DNA of 27,803 nt, taken from positions 1 through 27,803 of the IMG/VR virus record IMGVR_UViG_3300024999_000323; one strand, 5' to 3'. A program made the position numbers and the translations under genes. Source of the stretch: a virus. The notes below the pieces were generated by a model that saw only the letters and a program-made list of their open reading frames with translations, made no database searches and was not told the origin of the DNA. This document shows positions 15,548 to 23,878 of the stretch, piece after piece. How positions within the stretch are numbered: the stretch's first letter is position 1; each line of letters opens with the position of its first letter.

Positions 15548-18019
15548 ATGTTAATAACAAAAGAATTAATGGTAAAATGGAATCCAACTACTAGAAAATA
15601 CTATGAGGATTTAGGACATGAATATACTAAACACAATGATGAATTTTTAATCCCTATAGAACATTTACATCATGGTTCTAATACATACATAGAATTTCAA
15701 TGTGATGAATGTAATGAGATTGAAAGTAGAATATATCGAGATTATGTTTTATTAAAAAATAAATATAATAAAGATATATGTGGCATATGTCTTAATAAAT
15801 TAAATATGAAAAATAGAAGTTCAAAAGCAAAAACAAAAGAAGATTTTGGATATTATACTAATCATGAGAATAGAAAATATGAATTAGATAAATATTTAAA
15901 AAAGTATAATGAATTATCAAATATGATTGACAATACAGAAGGTAAAAGATTGTATGATAATTTTCATAGTCATAAAGATGATATTTATGATACTGCAATG
16001 GAATTAGGTTATAAAATAGAAGATATTTGTAAATCATTACCTAAAAATTATTATATCAAGTATCCTGAAATATTAAAAGAAAAATTATTAATATCCATAG
16101 AAGAAAATAAAAGATTCCCTAAAAGTAAAGAAATAGAAAAAATATTACATGTAAGTAATAAGTTTATTAGTAACTTTGGTGGTATTAATGAATTTAAAAA
16201 ATTGTTAGGATATGATGATAGTAAAGATTTAATAGATCTTCGTGGAGACTATAACAAATCTTTAGGAGAATTAATTTGTGCGAATTATTTTTGTTCCCAA
16301 GGATTAAAAGACAAATATAAAAGAGAACAATATCCATTCAGCAAAGAAAATAGATATTTTAGGTCTGATTTTACTTTTTACTTAGAAAATAATAAAGAAT
16401 TACATATTGAAGTATGGGGATTTAAAAAGTCAGAAATTAGTTCTGAAAGAGCAAAAGAATATCATAAAGTAAGAAGTATAAAAGAAAATTTATACCAAAA
16501 ATATTCAAATGATATTATATTAATTGGTATTGATTATGAAATATTTGACTTAAAATATGATGAAATACAAAAGTATTTATATAATTTAATTTCACCATAC
16601 ATTAATTTAAAATTTAAAGATGTATCATATAAAAAATTATTATCTCCATCCCTTATTAGTGATGATGAAATATTTAATGGTATTATGGAAATTAGTTCTG
16701 ATGGTAAAACATTCCCTACAACAATTGAATTATCTTCATATAATTCTTGTTTATATAGTCAAATATTAAAACGTGGTTATTCATATAATGAATTTGCTAA
16801 TAAATATAATGTTAAAACAAAATTAGATAAAACTAATTGGACAAAGAAATTAATATTTAAGTATTTTGATAATATTTTAAAAGATGGGAAAATAATCAAC
16901 AAACAATCATTAAATGAAGAATATAGTGGTTTATCTGAAGCAACCGAAAAATTTGGATACATGACAAAATTAAAATTAGAATATTTTATAAAATTTAATA
17001 TTATACCTAATCAAGAATTAAATTGGGTAATTAATTTAGCAAATAATACAACAAAAACAACATCAATTTTTTCTAAAGTAGAAGTAAATAAAGCAAGAAT
17101 ATTATTAGATAAAATATATCCTAATATAAATAATAATATTTGTTGCAAATCTTGTGGTAGAGAATTTGTTCAATATCATATTTATGAGTTATATTGTAAA
17201 GAATGTAGTGATAATATTTCTAATGGAAAATCAAAATATACAAAATCATTATATACTGAAACTGAATACAATAATAATTTTATTATTAAAGCAATAAAAC
17301 CATATTTATTAACTAGTAAAGGATTTAATAGTGTATCTGATATTAAAATACAATCTTATAGAAATTATTTTAATATGAAATGGATAGATGTTATAAAGAA
17401 ATATAATAGATTTGATGATTTATATGGTTATATTATTAATGAATTTAAAAATTATTGTAAGATAAACACTAAAAATATACATAGATTTGCAAATAATCAT
17501 GATTATATAACTTATGATATTCTTACTGGTATAGGATTAGATAATATTTATAAAGATGTGGGAATAGTTAAACAGAGATATGCAGAAGAAGATTATAAAA
17601 ATAATTTTTTAACTATAATTGATAATCTTGGATATATACCAATATACAAAGAATTTGTTGATAATACTAAAATAAATATTGTTTCTTATTCTAATAAATT
17701 TAACATACATAAAAATATATATGATGAAATTGTTAAAATGTATTCTTCTGAAAGTGATTATGAAGATTATATGAAACGTAAAAAAGAACATAAATCAAAT
17801 ATTGGCAAAGCAACAGGTAAATTAGCAAGAATTCTTAGTGATGAATATTTACAAAAAGAATTTACTGATACATTTGATAATTATTTTGCACTACATAACA
17901 AATATCCTTCTAGTAAAGTATTTAGTTCAATATCTAATCATGATAGTAGTGTTTATAGGAAAAGATATAAAAAATCATGGAGTGAAATTTGTGAAATGTA
18001 TGGTTATTGTAGTAGTTAA
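15548..18019 (+). CDS. Large PD-(D/E)XK-like endonuclease with zinc fingers and many helical repeats
   Basis: This 823-residue protein combines a zinc-finger-like knuckle near the N-terminus (Cys52, Cys55, Cys78, Cys81), a nuclease core at about 232-335 with Glu241 (LGE), Asp274 (RSDF) and Glu288 (IEVWG; Trp replaces the usual Lys), and a second knuckle (Cys533, Cys536, Cys550, Cys553). About seven helical units surround the core, for example 175-221 (RFPKSKEIEKILHVS...), 374-420, 435-485, 575-620, 683-732 and 770-821. Their form, a helix, a G/F-x-x-P/P-S-type turn, a second helix and a W or F-x-x-L/I close, matches the homing-endonuclease-associated repeat. The protein probably cuts DNA and reads a long site. 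It sits between intact tail genes with its own promoter and leader. Whether the variant E-x-W core is active is open. Confidence 0.7.
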   Translation: MLITKELMVKWNPTTRKYYEDLGHEYTKHNDEFLIPIEHLHHGSNTYIEFQCDECNEIESRIYRDYVLLKNKYNKDICGICLNKLNMKNRSSKAKTKEDFGYYTNHENRKYELDKYLKKYNELSNMIDNTEGKRLYDNFHSHKDDIYDTAMELGYKIEDICKSLPKNYYIKYPEILKEKLLISIEENKRFPKSKEIEKILHVSNKFISNFGGINEFKKLLGYDDSKDLIDLRGDYNKSLGELICANYFCSQGLKDKYKREQYPFSKENRYFRSDFTFYLENNKELHIEVWGFKKSEISSERAKEYHKVRSIKENLYQKYSNDIILIGIDYEIFDLKYDEIQKYLYNLISPYINLKFKDVSYKKLLSPSLISDDEIFNGIMEISSDGKTFPTTIELSSYNSCLYSQILKRGYSYNEFANKYNVKTKLDKTNWTKKLIFKYFDNILKDGKIINKQSLNEEYSGLSEATEKFGYMTKLKLEYFIKFNIIPNQELNWVINLANNTTKTTSIFSKVEVNKARILLDKIYPNINNNICCKSCGREFVQYHIYELYCKECSDNISNGKSKYTKSLYTETEYNNNFIIKAIKPYLLTSKGFNSVSDIKIQSYRNYFNMKWIDVIKKYNRFDDLYGYIINEFKNYCKINTKNIHRFANNHDYITYDILTGIGLDNIYKDVGIVKQRYAEEDYKNNFLTIIDNLGYIPIYKEFVDNTKINIVSYSNKFNIHKNIYDEIVKMYSSESDYEDYMKRKKEHKSNIGKATGKLARILSDEYLQKEFTDTFDNYFALHNKYPSSKVFSSISNHDSSVYRKRYKKSWSEICEMYGYCSS

Positions 18020-18037
18020 CTAACTAATAAATTAGGG

Positions 18038-18075
18038 AATTTAGAGAATAACACCTCTCCCCTATTCTATAAATT
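18038..18075 (+). other. Hairpin displaying a C-rich loop
   Basis: AATTTAGAGAATA (18038-18050) pairs with TATTCTATAAATT (18063-18075) with one mismatch. The 12-nt loop is C-rich and carries most of the 12-mer ACCTCTCCCCTA that also occurs at 2783-2794. It lies 18 nt after the endonuclease stop and lacks a T run, so it is not a typical terminator. Confidence 0.4.
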
Positions 18076-18147
18076 ACTATATTCTAAATATATCTAACAA
18101 AAAAAATCAAAACAAAACCGCAATTTCATATCAATATCCAATCCAAC

Positions 18148-18181
18148 AAACCCTTTATCTATAAGGGTTTTTTATTTTATC
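18148..18181 (+). terminator. Intrinsic terminator after the large endonuclease
   Basis: AAACCCTT (18148-18155) and AAGGGTTT (18163-18170) form an 8-bp stem with a 7-nt loop, followed by TTTATTTTAT. It isolates the endonuclease transcript from the fibre genes. The rest of the 292-nt gap between 18020 and 18311 shows no gene; several TATAAT-like hexamers near 18223 lack a well-spaced -35 box. Confidence 0.8.
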
Positions 18182-18311
18182 CATTCCAACCTAATTGTTT
18201 ATATTATAAATATAACTACTAATATAATTATTACCCAAACAATATCAACAATTTACTAAAACTAAATCCTAAACTAAAACCAAAATTCAAAAAAGAAGGT
18301 GATACACAAAC

Positions 18312-18872
18312 ATGCCTATCATAAGTACATCTCGTTATAAACATTTACAGCATTATTGGGGTACATCATTAGATGATCAACCAATTCATGCTGATATGGG
18401 TGATTTATTTCATTTATTTACTGAAGATGATAATATAATAGATTATATCTTCAATGGTACAACATGGGAATTTGATGAAACTTTCATAAACACAAAACAA
18501 AAAGGTATTGCAACGGATGGTTCAACCGTACAACAATCATACGAAAAAGATCCTCAAGGTTTAGGTGTACAACGCACAGTAATAGCAGCATTTCCAAATT
18601 TAACTCTTACTCATACAACCATCTCAGTATCTACTACATCTACTATTGTCCTCCCTGCTAATTCTAATAGAAAATATTTACTTATAGTTAATGATAGTGA
18701 TACAAATATGTATTTATCATTTGGAACTAATGCTGTGGTTGGTGAAGGTATTCCTATTAGTGCAAGTGGTAATTATGAATTACAACCTTGGTTTATATCT
18801 ACACAAGCAATAAATTGTATTCATAATGTTGAGGGAGTTACTAAGAATCTACTTGTAACTGAAGGGGTGTGA
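18312..18872 (+). CDS. Virion surface protein, 186 aa
   Basis: The N-terminal 50 residues are helical and polar (MPIISTSRYKHLQHYWGTS). Residues 95-175 form a beta-rich module (ISVSTTSTIVLPANSNRKYLLIVNDSDTNMYLSFGTNAV) of the kind found in small phage decoration or fibre-linked proteins. It has a GAAGGTGAT site and lies 7 nt before the tail fibre gene, whose own ribosome binding site lies in its last codons, so the two are coupled. It may be an adaptor that attaches the fibre to the tail. Confidence 0.6.
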   Translation: MPIISTSRYKHLQHYWGTSLDDQPIHADMGDLFHLFTEDDNIIDYIFNGTTWEFDETFINTKQKGIATDGSTVQQSYEKDPQGLGVQRTVIAAFPNLTLTHTTISVSTTSTIVLPANSNRKYLLIVNDSDTNMYLSFGTNAVVGEGIPISASGNYELQPWFISTQAINCIHNVEGVTKNLLVTEGV

Positions 18873-18879
18873 TAAATAA

Positions 18880-21861
18880 ATGCCTTTAATTTCTAAAAGT
18901 CCAACTACAATTACATCTAATTCTTCAGGCATTACTTATATTGTCGGTGATGAGAATACCAATAATAGTATTAGATTAATTGATGATAATGGTACACCTG
19001 TTTTTCAAAAACGTGAAAATAGTGTTTGGAATGATTCTGATTTACGTGTAAGTGGTAATTCTTTACATATCGGACGTGATCTTTCTATTTCTGCTGCTGG
19101 TCATCATATGGTTGTTTCCTCTAAATCTGGTTCAGGAAAATTTTTATTGATACCTGCTCCATTTAGTGATTCTGGCACAAATGAACCAGAAATGCCTATT
19201 CTTAATGTAAAAGAAACCAGAATTATTACTCAAAGTGATGATACTAATGAAGTAATTGGGACATCTTTTGGATATGTAGTAATTCCTTCTGAAAGTCAAA
19301 TTATTTCACGATTATACTATCAAACTGGTTCAATTCCTGCTACTAAAGATATTGTTTTACGTGCTTATTTTGGTACTGATAATACAGGAGTTATGTATTT
19401 ACAAAAAGTTATTCCTGCTTCTATTTGGATTACTAATACTGAAATTCAAATAGATATTCCTGGTTTTCTTAATTATATTGATGGTGTATCTATTTATGGT
19501 GAATTAACTAGTACAGAAAACTTTTCAATTAAAACTAATATAACACAAGACCAACCTTGGAGAGCAATTGATAGATGGGTAATGACACATGAAAGAATAT
19601 CTTATGCACCTGCTTGGAGTGAAAAAACTTGGAATAAAGATAATTGGTGTATTGAGAATGGGAAAATTTATGTATGTAATATGACTGGTGCTCAAAGTGG
19701 GTCATTTGAAGCAAATAGCAATAATTGGGATCTCTTATCAGATTTAATTGCAAAAGTTTTAAATTATAAAGGTGCTATTAGTGTTGCAAATTTTAATGCA
19801 CTTACCAGTGGAGCAATTGGTGATCAATATAAACTTAGTGATTCTGGTACTCTTGTTGGTGATGTAATAGTAAATGCTAATGATACTGTAATTATTAAAA
19901 CAAATTTTTCGTCTTTAATTACAGTAAATGACTATGATCATTTTGCTGATCCATCTGATATTGTATTACAAACAGGTCGTGCAGGTGGACAACAAATTGC
20001 TGGTGGTACTGCTATTAATGAAAATTTAACTCTTAAAAGTACAGAACATGCTACAAAAGGCAAAATTTTTATTGGTAATTCAGCTTATGATGAAGCAAAT
20101 AATAATTTAGGTATTGGTACGACAGATTTAGATGGAATCCCTGCAATTGGCAAAATCACAGTAAAAGGTATTACTTCAGATGGAACTAGTAATATATTTG
20201 TTGGTCGAGATAGCACTGAAACAAATGTAATTGAAATAGATACAGATGGAAATATTAAACCAACAATAACCAATATATCAAATATTGGTACTTCTGCATT
20301 AGTATATAAAGAAGTTGATGTACGTAAAATATATTCAGATGATAATTTAACATTGGATGCTATAACTGGCAAGAATGTTGTAATTAAAAAGAGTATTTTA
20401 CCAGATTTATCAAATACTTATAGTATAGGTTCTTCTACTAAAGTTATTAAAGAAGTTTTTGTAGAAACTATCACTTCTGATGGTGATTTAGTATTAGGTG
20501 CAACTACTGGTGATATTATTTTTAAAAATGGTAATGTGTCAAATGGAATAATTACATCAACTGGAGATGTTGGAATTGGTAATATTAATCCAACTAAAAA
20601 ATTAGAAGTAACCGGAGATGTTTTTATTGATGGAGCATTAACTGTAGATGGTACAGTAACGCAAGTTAATGTAACAAATCTTGATGTTACTAATAAAAAT
20701 ATTAATTTAGCAGTTAGTGAAACTCCTACAGATACATTAGCAAATGGTGGAGGTATTGTTTTAAAAGGCACTACTGATAAAACTATATTATGGGACAATT
20801 CTAATGTTGAATGGGATATATCAGATGGATTAGATGTTGATGGAATAGTTAAAGCAAAAGGAATTTCTAGTGATGGTAGTACAAATATATTTATTGGAAA
20901 AGATTCTCTTGCAACTGATGTATTTAAAGTAGATACAGATGGGAAAGTTACAGCATCAGCCATTGCTCCTGCATCAGATAGTATAACAGGTGTTCAGATA
21001 ACTAAATCTGATAAAATAACGCCAATCATTAATGTTGATACCACTAATGAAAGAGTAGAGATCAAAGGTGTTTCTACTTATGGAATAACACAGTTTATTG
21101 GAAATGGAGCAGATTCAGAATCTTCAATTGGTTTTAAGGATTCTACTGATACAAATGATGAAGCTTGGGTTATTGGTAAGAATGTAGGTTTGAGTAATAC
21201 GACAGGCAGATTTGGTATATTTTATTTAAATGGTGAAAAATTCGTTATTACTACTGATGGTCGAACGGGTATTGGAGTTGTGACACCTGATACAAGTGCT
21301 ATACTAGACTTAACAAGTACTACAAAGGGGTTTACTACTCCGAGAATGACAACTGCACAGAGAAATGCTATTGTTTCACCTATTTCTGGACTTGAAGTGT
21401 ATGTAACAGATGGAAGTTCTGGTAAGTATGTTTATAATGGTTCAAGATGGGATAAAATTAGTAACCTCGCATATCTAAAAGCAAGTAATGTAGTAGCAGT
21501 AAATCCAGCCGCAAACACCTTACTTAATTTTAGCACAGGAGTTATTTCTAATTGCATCAAAACAAATATGGGTGGCGGGAGATACGAATTATATCCAGGA
21601 GTTTATGAACTAATGGGCGTACAGCTTATAAGTGATAATGATGCTGGTATGACCTTTCAATTTTATAATTACACAACATCAAGTTATATAGGTGAAAAAG
21701 GTAGTGCATCTGATGTACTAGGTTCGTCTGGTGTATCAAGTACTACATTCGCAATATTAGAGTGTACTATTGATACTCAAATAGGACTTAGATGTCTTAG
21801 TGATAGTACTGTTCTTACAGATACAACAGGTAACTGGTTAAAAATTGTTCAAATAGCTTAA
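18880..21861 (+). CDS. Tail fibre with repeated shaft and C1q-like tip
   Basis: The 993-residue protein is a trimeric-fibre type. The N-terminus (MPLISKSPTT) should attach to the tail. Residues 245-287 are Trp-rich (WSEKTWNKDNWC...) like a carbohydrate-binding module. The shaft (about 400-860) has repeated units, for example GITSDGTSNIFVGRDS near 430 and GISSDGSTNIFIGKDS near 661, with GIG-x-x-x-P motifs. The stretch TTKGFTTPRMT near 812 is common just before fibre tips. The last 125 or so residues look like a C1q/TNF-type jelly roll, ending GNWLKIVQIA. Such tips bind the host surface. The gene is complete; no S74 chaperone domain is fused to it, although an orphan one lies 1.6 kb downstream. 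Confidence 0.8.
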   Translation: MPLISKSPTTITSNSSGITYIVGDENTNNSIRLIDDNGTPVFQKRENSVWNDSDLRVSGNSLHIGRDLSISAAGHHMVVSSKSGSGKFLLIPAPFSDSGTNEPEMPILNVKETRIITQSDDTNEVIGTSFGYVVIPSESQIISRLYYQTGSIPATKDIVLRAYFGTDNTGVMYLQKVIPASIWITNTEIQIDIPGFLNYIDGVSIYGELTSTENFSIKTNITQDQPWRAIDRWVMTHERISYAPAWSEKTWNKDNWCIENGKIYVCNMTGAQSGSFEANSNNWDLLSDLIAKVLNYKGAISVANFNALTSGAIGDQYKLSDSGTLVGDVIVNANDTVIIKTNFSSLITVNDYDHFADPSDIVLQTGRAGGQQIAGGTAINENLTLKSTEHATKGKIFIGNSAYDEANNNLGIGTTDLDGIPAIGKITVKGITSDGTSNIFVGRDSTETNVIEIDTDGNIKPTITNISNIGTSALVYKEVDVRKIYSDDNLTLDAITGKNVVIKKSILPDLSNTYSIGSSTKVIKEVFVETITSDGDLVLGATTGDIIFKNGNVSNGIITSTGDVGIGNINPTKKLEVTGDVFIDGALTVDGTVTQVNVTNLDVTNKNINLAVSETPTDTLANGGGIVLKGTTDKTILWDNSNVEWDISDGLDVDGIVKAKGISSDGSTNIFIGKDSLATDVFKVDTDGKVTASAIAPASDSITGVQITKSDKITPIINVDTTNERVEIKGVSTYGITQFIGNGADSESSIGFKDSTDTNDEAWVIGKNVGLSNTTGRFGIFYLNGEKFVITTDGRTGIGVVTPDTSAILDLTSTTKGFTTPRMTTAQRNAIVSPISGLEVYVTDGSSGKYVYNGSRWDKISNLAYLKASNVVAVNPAANTLLNFSTGVISNCIKTNMGGGRYELYPGVYELMGVQLISDNDAGMTFQFYNYTTSSYIGEKGSASDVLGSSGVSSTTFAILECTIDTQIGLRCLSDSTVLTDTTGNWLKIVQIA

Positions 21862-21872
21862 ATATAATAACT

Positions 21873-21888
21873 AATTAAATATGGTTCT
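21873..21888 (+). repeat. Left copy of a 16-bp direct repeat
   Basis: AATTAAATATGGTTCT begins 12 nt after the tail fibre stop and recurs exactly at 23556-23571, where it overlaps the last codon of the S74 remnant. The two copies bracket the GIY-YIG gene and the remnant. It may record a duplication of sequence downstream of two alternative fibre tips. Confidence 0.7.
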
Positions 21889-21922
21889 CTTTTGAGGTTG
21901 CAAACTTATAAGATGTAAAACG

Positions 21923-21948
21923 AAGAGATGTGCTGTAACACATCTCTT
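21923..21948 (+). terminator. Hairpin between tail fibre and GIY-YIG gene
   Basis: AAGAGATGTG (21923-21932) and CACATCTCTT (21939-21948) form a perfect 10-bp stem with loop CTGTAA. Only a short T run follows (TTTA), so it may terminate incompletely or act as a processing site. Confidence 0.55.
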
Positions 21949-21992
21949 TATCCATTTATAAAACTTTTTTACAGAAAGGTGTATGATAAAAA

Positions 21993-23426
21993 ATGAGTAA
22001 ATACAAATATAAAATATCTACGGATAAAAACCCAACAGATTATAAAATATATTTAGCAACAAGTCCAAGTGGAAAACAATATGTTGGTATGACAACACAA
22101 AAAATAGAAGAAAGAATAAGACAGCACAATAATACGTCGCTTCAAAATAAGAAAAATGCTTTTTCTAATGCCATAAGAAAATATGAAATAAATAATATAA
22201 ATTTTAAGGTTATTGACTACGCAAATTCAATAGAAGAATTAAAAGAGTTAGAAAAATATTATATTAGAAAATATGATACATATGAAAATGGTTATAACTG
22301 CACGTTGGGTGGAGAAGGCACTAATGGATTTAAAATGTCTAAAGAACAAAAAGCAAAAATAAGTGAAAACATCACGAAATATTTTGAAGACCCAAATAAT
22401 AGAGAAGCACAATCTCAACGAATTAAACAGTATTTTCAAAGTGAAGAAAATAAAATAAAAAATTCAAATAGTGTTATACAAGCATATATAGACAATCCAA
22501 AGTTAAGAGAAAATCTATCAAAAATAAAGATAAAACACTTTGAAAATAAAAAGAATAGAGAAAAAATGTCAAATATAAAAAAACAATTATATATTGATAA
22601 TCCAGAGTTAAAAATAGTTCAATCAAATAGAATGAAAAATTTCTATATCAATGAAGAAAACAGGAAAAATATATCTAAAAAAAGAAAAGAATTTTGTCAA
22701 GATAGGAGCAATAGAGAATTATTATCTTTATCTCATGGTATAAATAATTTTTTCGTGTATGATAAAAATGGAAATTATATAGGAGAATGGCACTCTATTG
22801 CATTATGTGCTGAAGATTTAAAAATAAATCGTCAAGGTATCAGTAAGTGTCTAAAAGGCAAAAGTATTTTTGTTAAAGATTATGTTTTTATAAATAAGGA
22901 TAATTTCTCATTAGAAAAATTATCCTTATTAACTGGTAAAGCGAATGAGTCAAGATTTAGTAAAAAAGAATTTAGTGTATATACAAAGTCAATAAATCCT
23001 GAGTTTGTTAACAAATGGCAAAATCAAATAGAATGTGCTAGAATATTAAATTTACAAAGTCAAAATATAAATAATTGTTTGCTTGGCAAAAGACTTTTTC
23101 ATAAAGATTATATATTTGTTTACACAACAGAAAATGAAGAAGAAGAAGAATTAAATAAAATTGTCAATCTTATATATGATAAAAATAAATTTATAAACAT
23201 GTATAATAAACAAACTAAGGAATTAATAAATACTTTTCAAACTGTCAAAGATATTGCTAATAACTATCAACTTGACGATTCAAGTGTTCGTAAATGTTTA
23301 CGAGGTGAAAAACAATATTATAAAAATTATGAGTTTTATTATATTGAAAATGATATATATTTAAAGGAAAATAAAAACAATTTACAAGAAGTAGTATCTC
23401 AAAATGCCACTTCTTTTTCTATTTAA
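21993..23426 (+). CDS. Second GIY-YIG homing endonuclease with repeated NUMOD domains
   Basis: The nuclease domain is at about residues 16-105, with KIY at 18-20, YVG at 30-32, Arg41 (EERIRQH), Glu87 (LEKYY) and Asn102 (YNCTLGG). Residues 115-245 hold several NUMOD3-like basic units. Three NUMOD1-like helix-turn-helix units follow (FFVYDKNGNYIGEW..., FSVYTKSINPEF..., FINMYNKQTKEL...), for DNA recognition. The site AAAGGTG precedes ATG 21993. The last 15 or so codons (NLQEVVSQNATSFSI) resemble an S74 chaperone segment more than a NUMOD domain, and after two TAA stops the same frame continues into an S74-type fibre end. The gene may therefore have been inserted in, or fused at its 3' end to, an old fibre-tip gene. 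Confidence 0.85.
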   Translation: MSKYKYKISTDKNPTDYKIYLATSPSGKQYVGMTTQKIEERIRQHNNTSLQNKKNAFSNAIRKYEINNINFKVIDYANSIEELKELEKYYIRKYDTYENGYNCTLGGEGTNGFKMSKEQKAKISENITKYFEDPNNREAQSQRIKQYFQSEENKIKNSNSVIQAYIDNPKLRENLSKIKIKHFENKKNREKMSNIKKQLYIDNPELKIVQSNRMKNFYINEENRKNISKKRKEFCQDRSNRELLSLSHGINNFFVYDKNGNYIGEWHSIALCAEDLKINRQGISKCLKGKSIFVKDYVFINKDNFSLEKLSLLTGKANESRFSKKEFSVYTKSINPEFVNKWQNQIECARILNLQSQNINNCLLGKRLFHKDYIFVYTTENEEEEELNKIVNLIYDKNKFINMYNKQTKELINTFQTVKDIANNYQLDDSSVRKCLRGEKQYYKNYEFYYIENDIYLKENKNNLQEVVSQNATSFSI

Positions 23427-23429
23427 TAA

Positions 23430-23561
23430 TCAAAACCTAAATCAGATGAGGATTTCTATGGAATAAAATATGAAAAATTGATTCCTTATTTAACTAAAGC
23501 TATTCAGGAACAACAAAAACAAATTGAGGAGTTAAAATTATTAATAAATAAATTAAATTAA
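23430..23561 (+). pseudogene. Orphan C-terminus of an S74 intramolecular-chaperone fibre tip
   Basis: In the same frame as the GIY-YIG gene, directly after TAA TAA, 43 codons read SKPKSDEDFYGIKYEKLIP and end with AIQEQQKQIEELKLLINKLN before a stop at 23559-23561. The Y-G-x-x-Y-x-x-L-I/V-P-x-L-x-x-AIQEQ pattern with a terminal coiled coil is the hallmark end of the peptidase S74 (endosialidase-type) chaperone domain that trims trimeric fibres. There is no standard start codon with a ribosome binding site and no upstream S74 catalytic part, so it is a remnant unless expressed by stop read-through. It suggests that the fibre once ended in an S74 tip. Confidence 0.6.
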
Positions 23562-23571
23562 ATATGGTTCT
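23556..23571 (+). repeat. Right copy of the 16-bp direct repeat
   Basis: Exact second copy of AATTAAATATGGTTCT (see 21873-21888). Just after it, AAAAGTT (23576-23582) can pair with AACTTTT (23607-23613), a weak hairpin upstream of the 56-aa gene at 23631. Confidence 0.7.
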
Positions 23572-23630
23572 TCCTAAAAGTTCAAAATTTTAGTTGAATG
23601 TAATAAAACTTTTAAAGAGGTGATATAAAT

Positions 23631-23801
23631 ATGAATTATATCTGGTTAGGAAATAACGAACAAATAAATCCAACTCAAAATATTAATATAAATAATGTGA
23701 TTAATACTACCACAATAATTAACAACATGTCAATAGGTGGTTTTTTTAACCTGCTTTTTAACATTAATATTACAAACAATATTGATAGAGTTTGGATTTA
23801 G
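23631..23801 (+). CDS. Small Asn/Ile-rich protein, 56 aa
   Basis: ATG 23631 has a good site (AAAGAGGTGAT, 23613-23623) and the frame runs to a stop at 23799-23801. The product begins MNYIWLGNNEQINPTQN and is strikingly rich in Asn and Ile (NININNVINTTTIINN), with an amphipathic or membrane-like patch SIGGFFNLLFNI. No function is recognised. A small fibre-associated protein or the end of a fibre-assembly factor is possible. Confidence 0.6.
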   Translation: MNYIWLGNNEQINPTQNININNVINTTTIINNMSIGGFFNLLFNINITNNIDRVWI

Positions 23802-23878
23802 ATATTTTAAAATGTTATATTACAAAAATAATAATTATTTATAATAAATATTAAATTATATTAAGGATGTGATAAATT

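Noticed and set aside
18195-18228. Candidate promoter TTGTTT / TATAAT before the fibre genes
   Set aside because: The spacing of 22 nt is too long for a normal promoter, and other -10-like hexamers in this gap lack a -35 partner.
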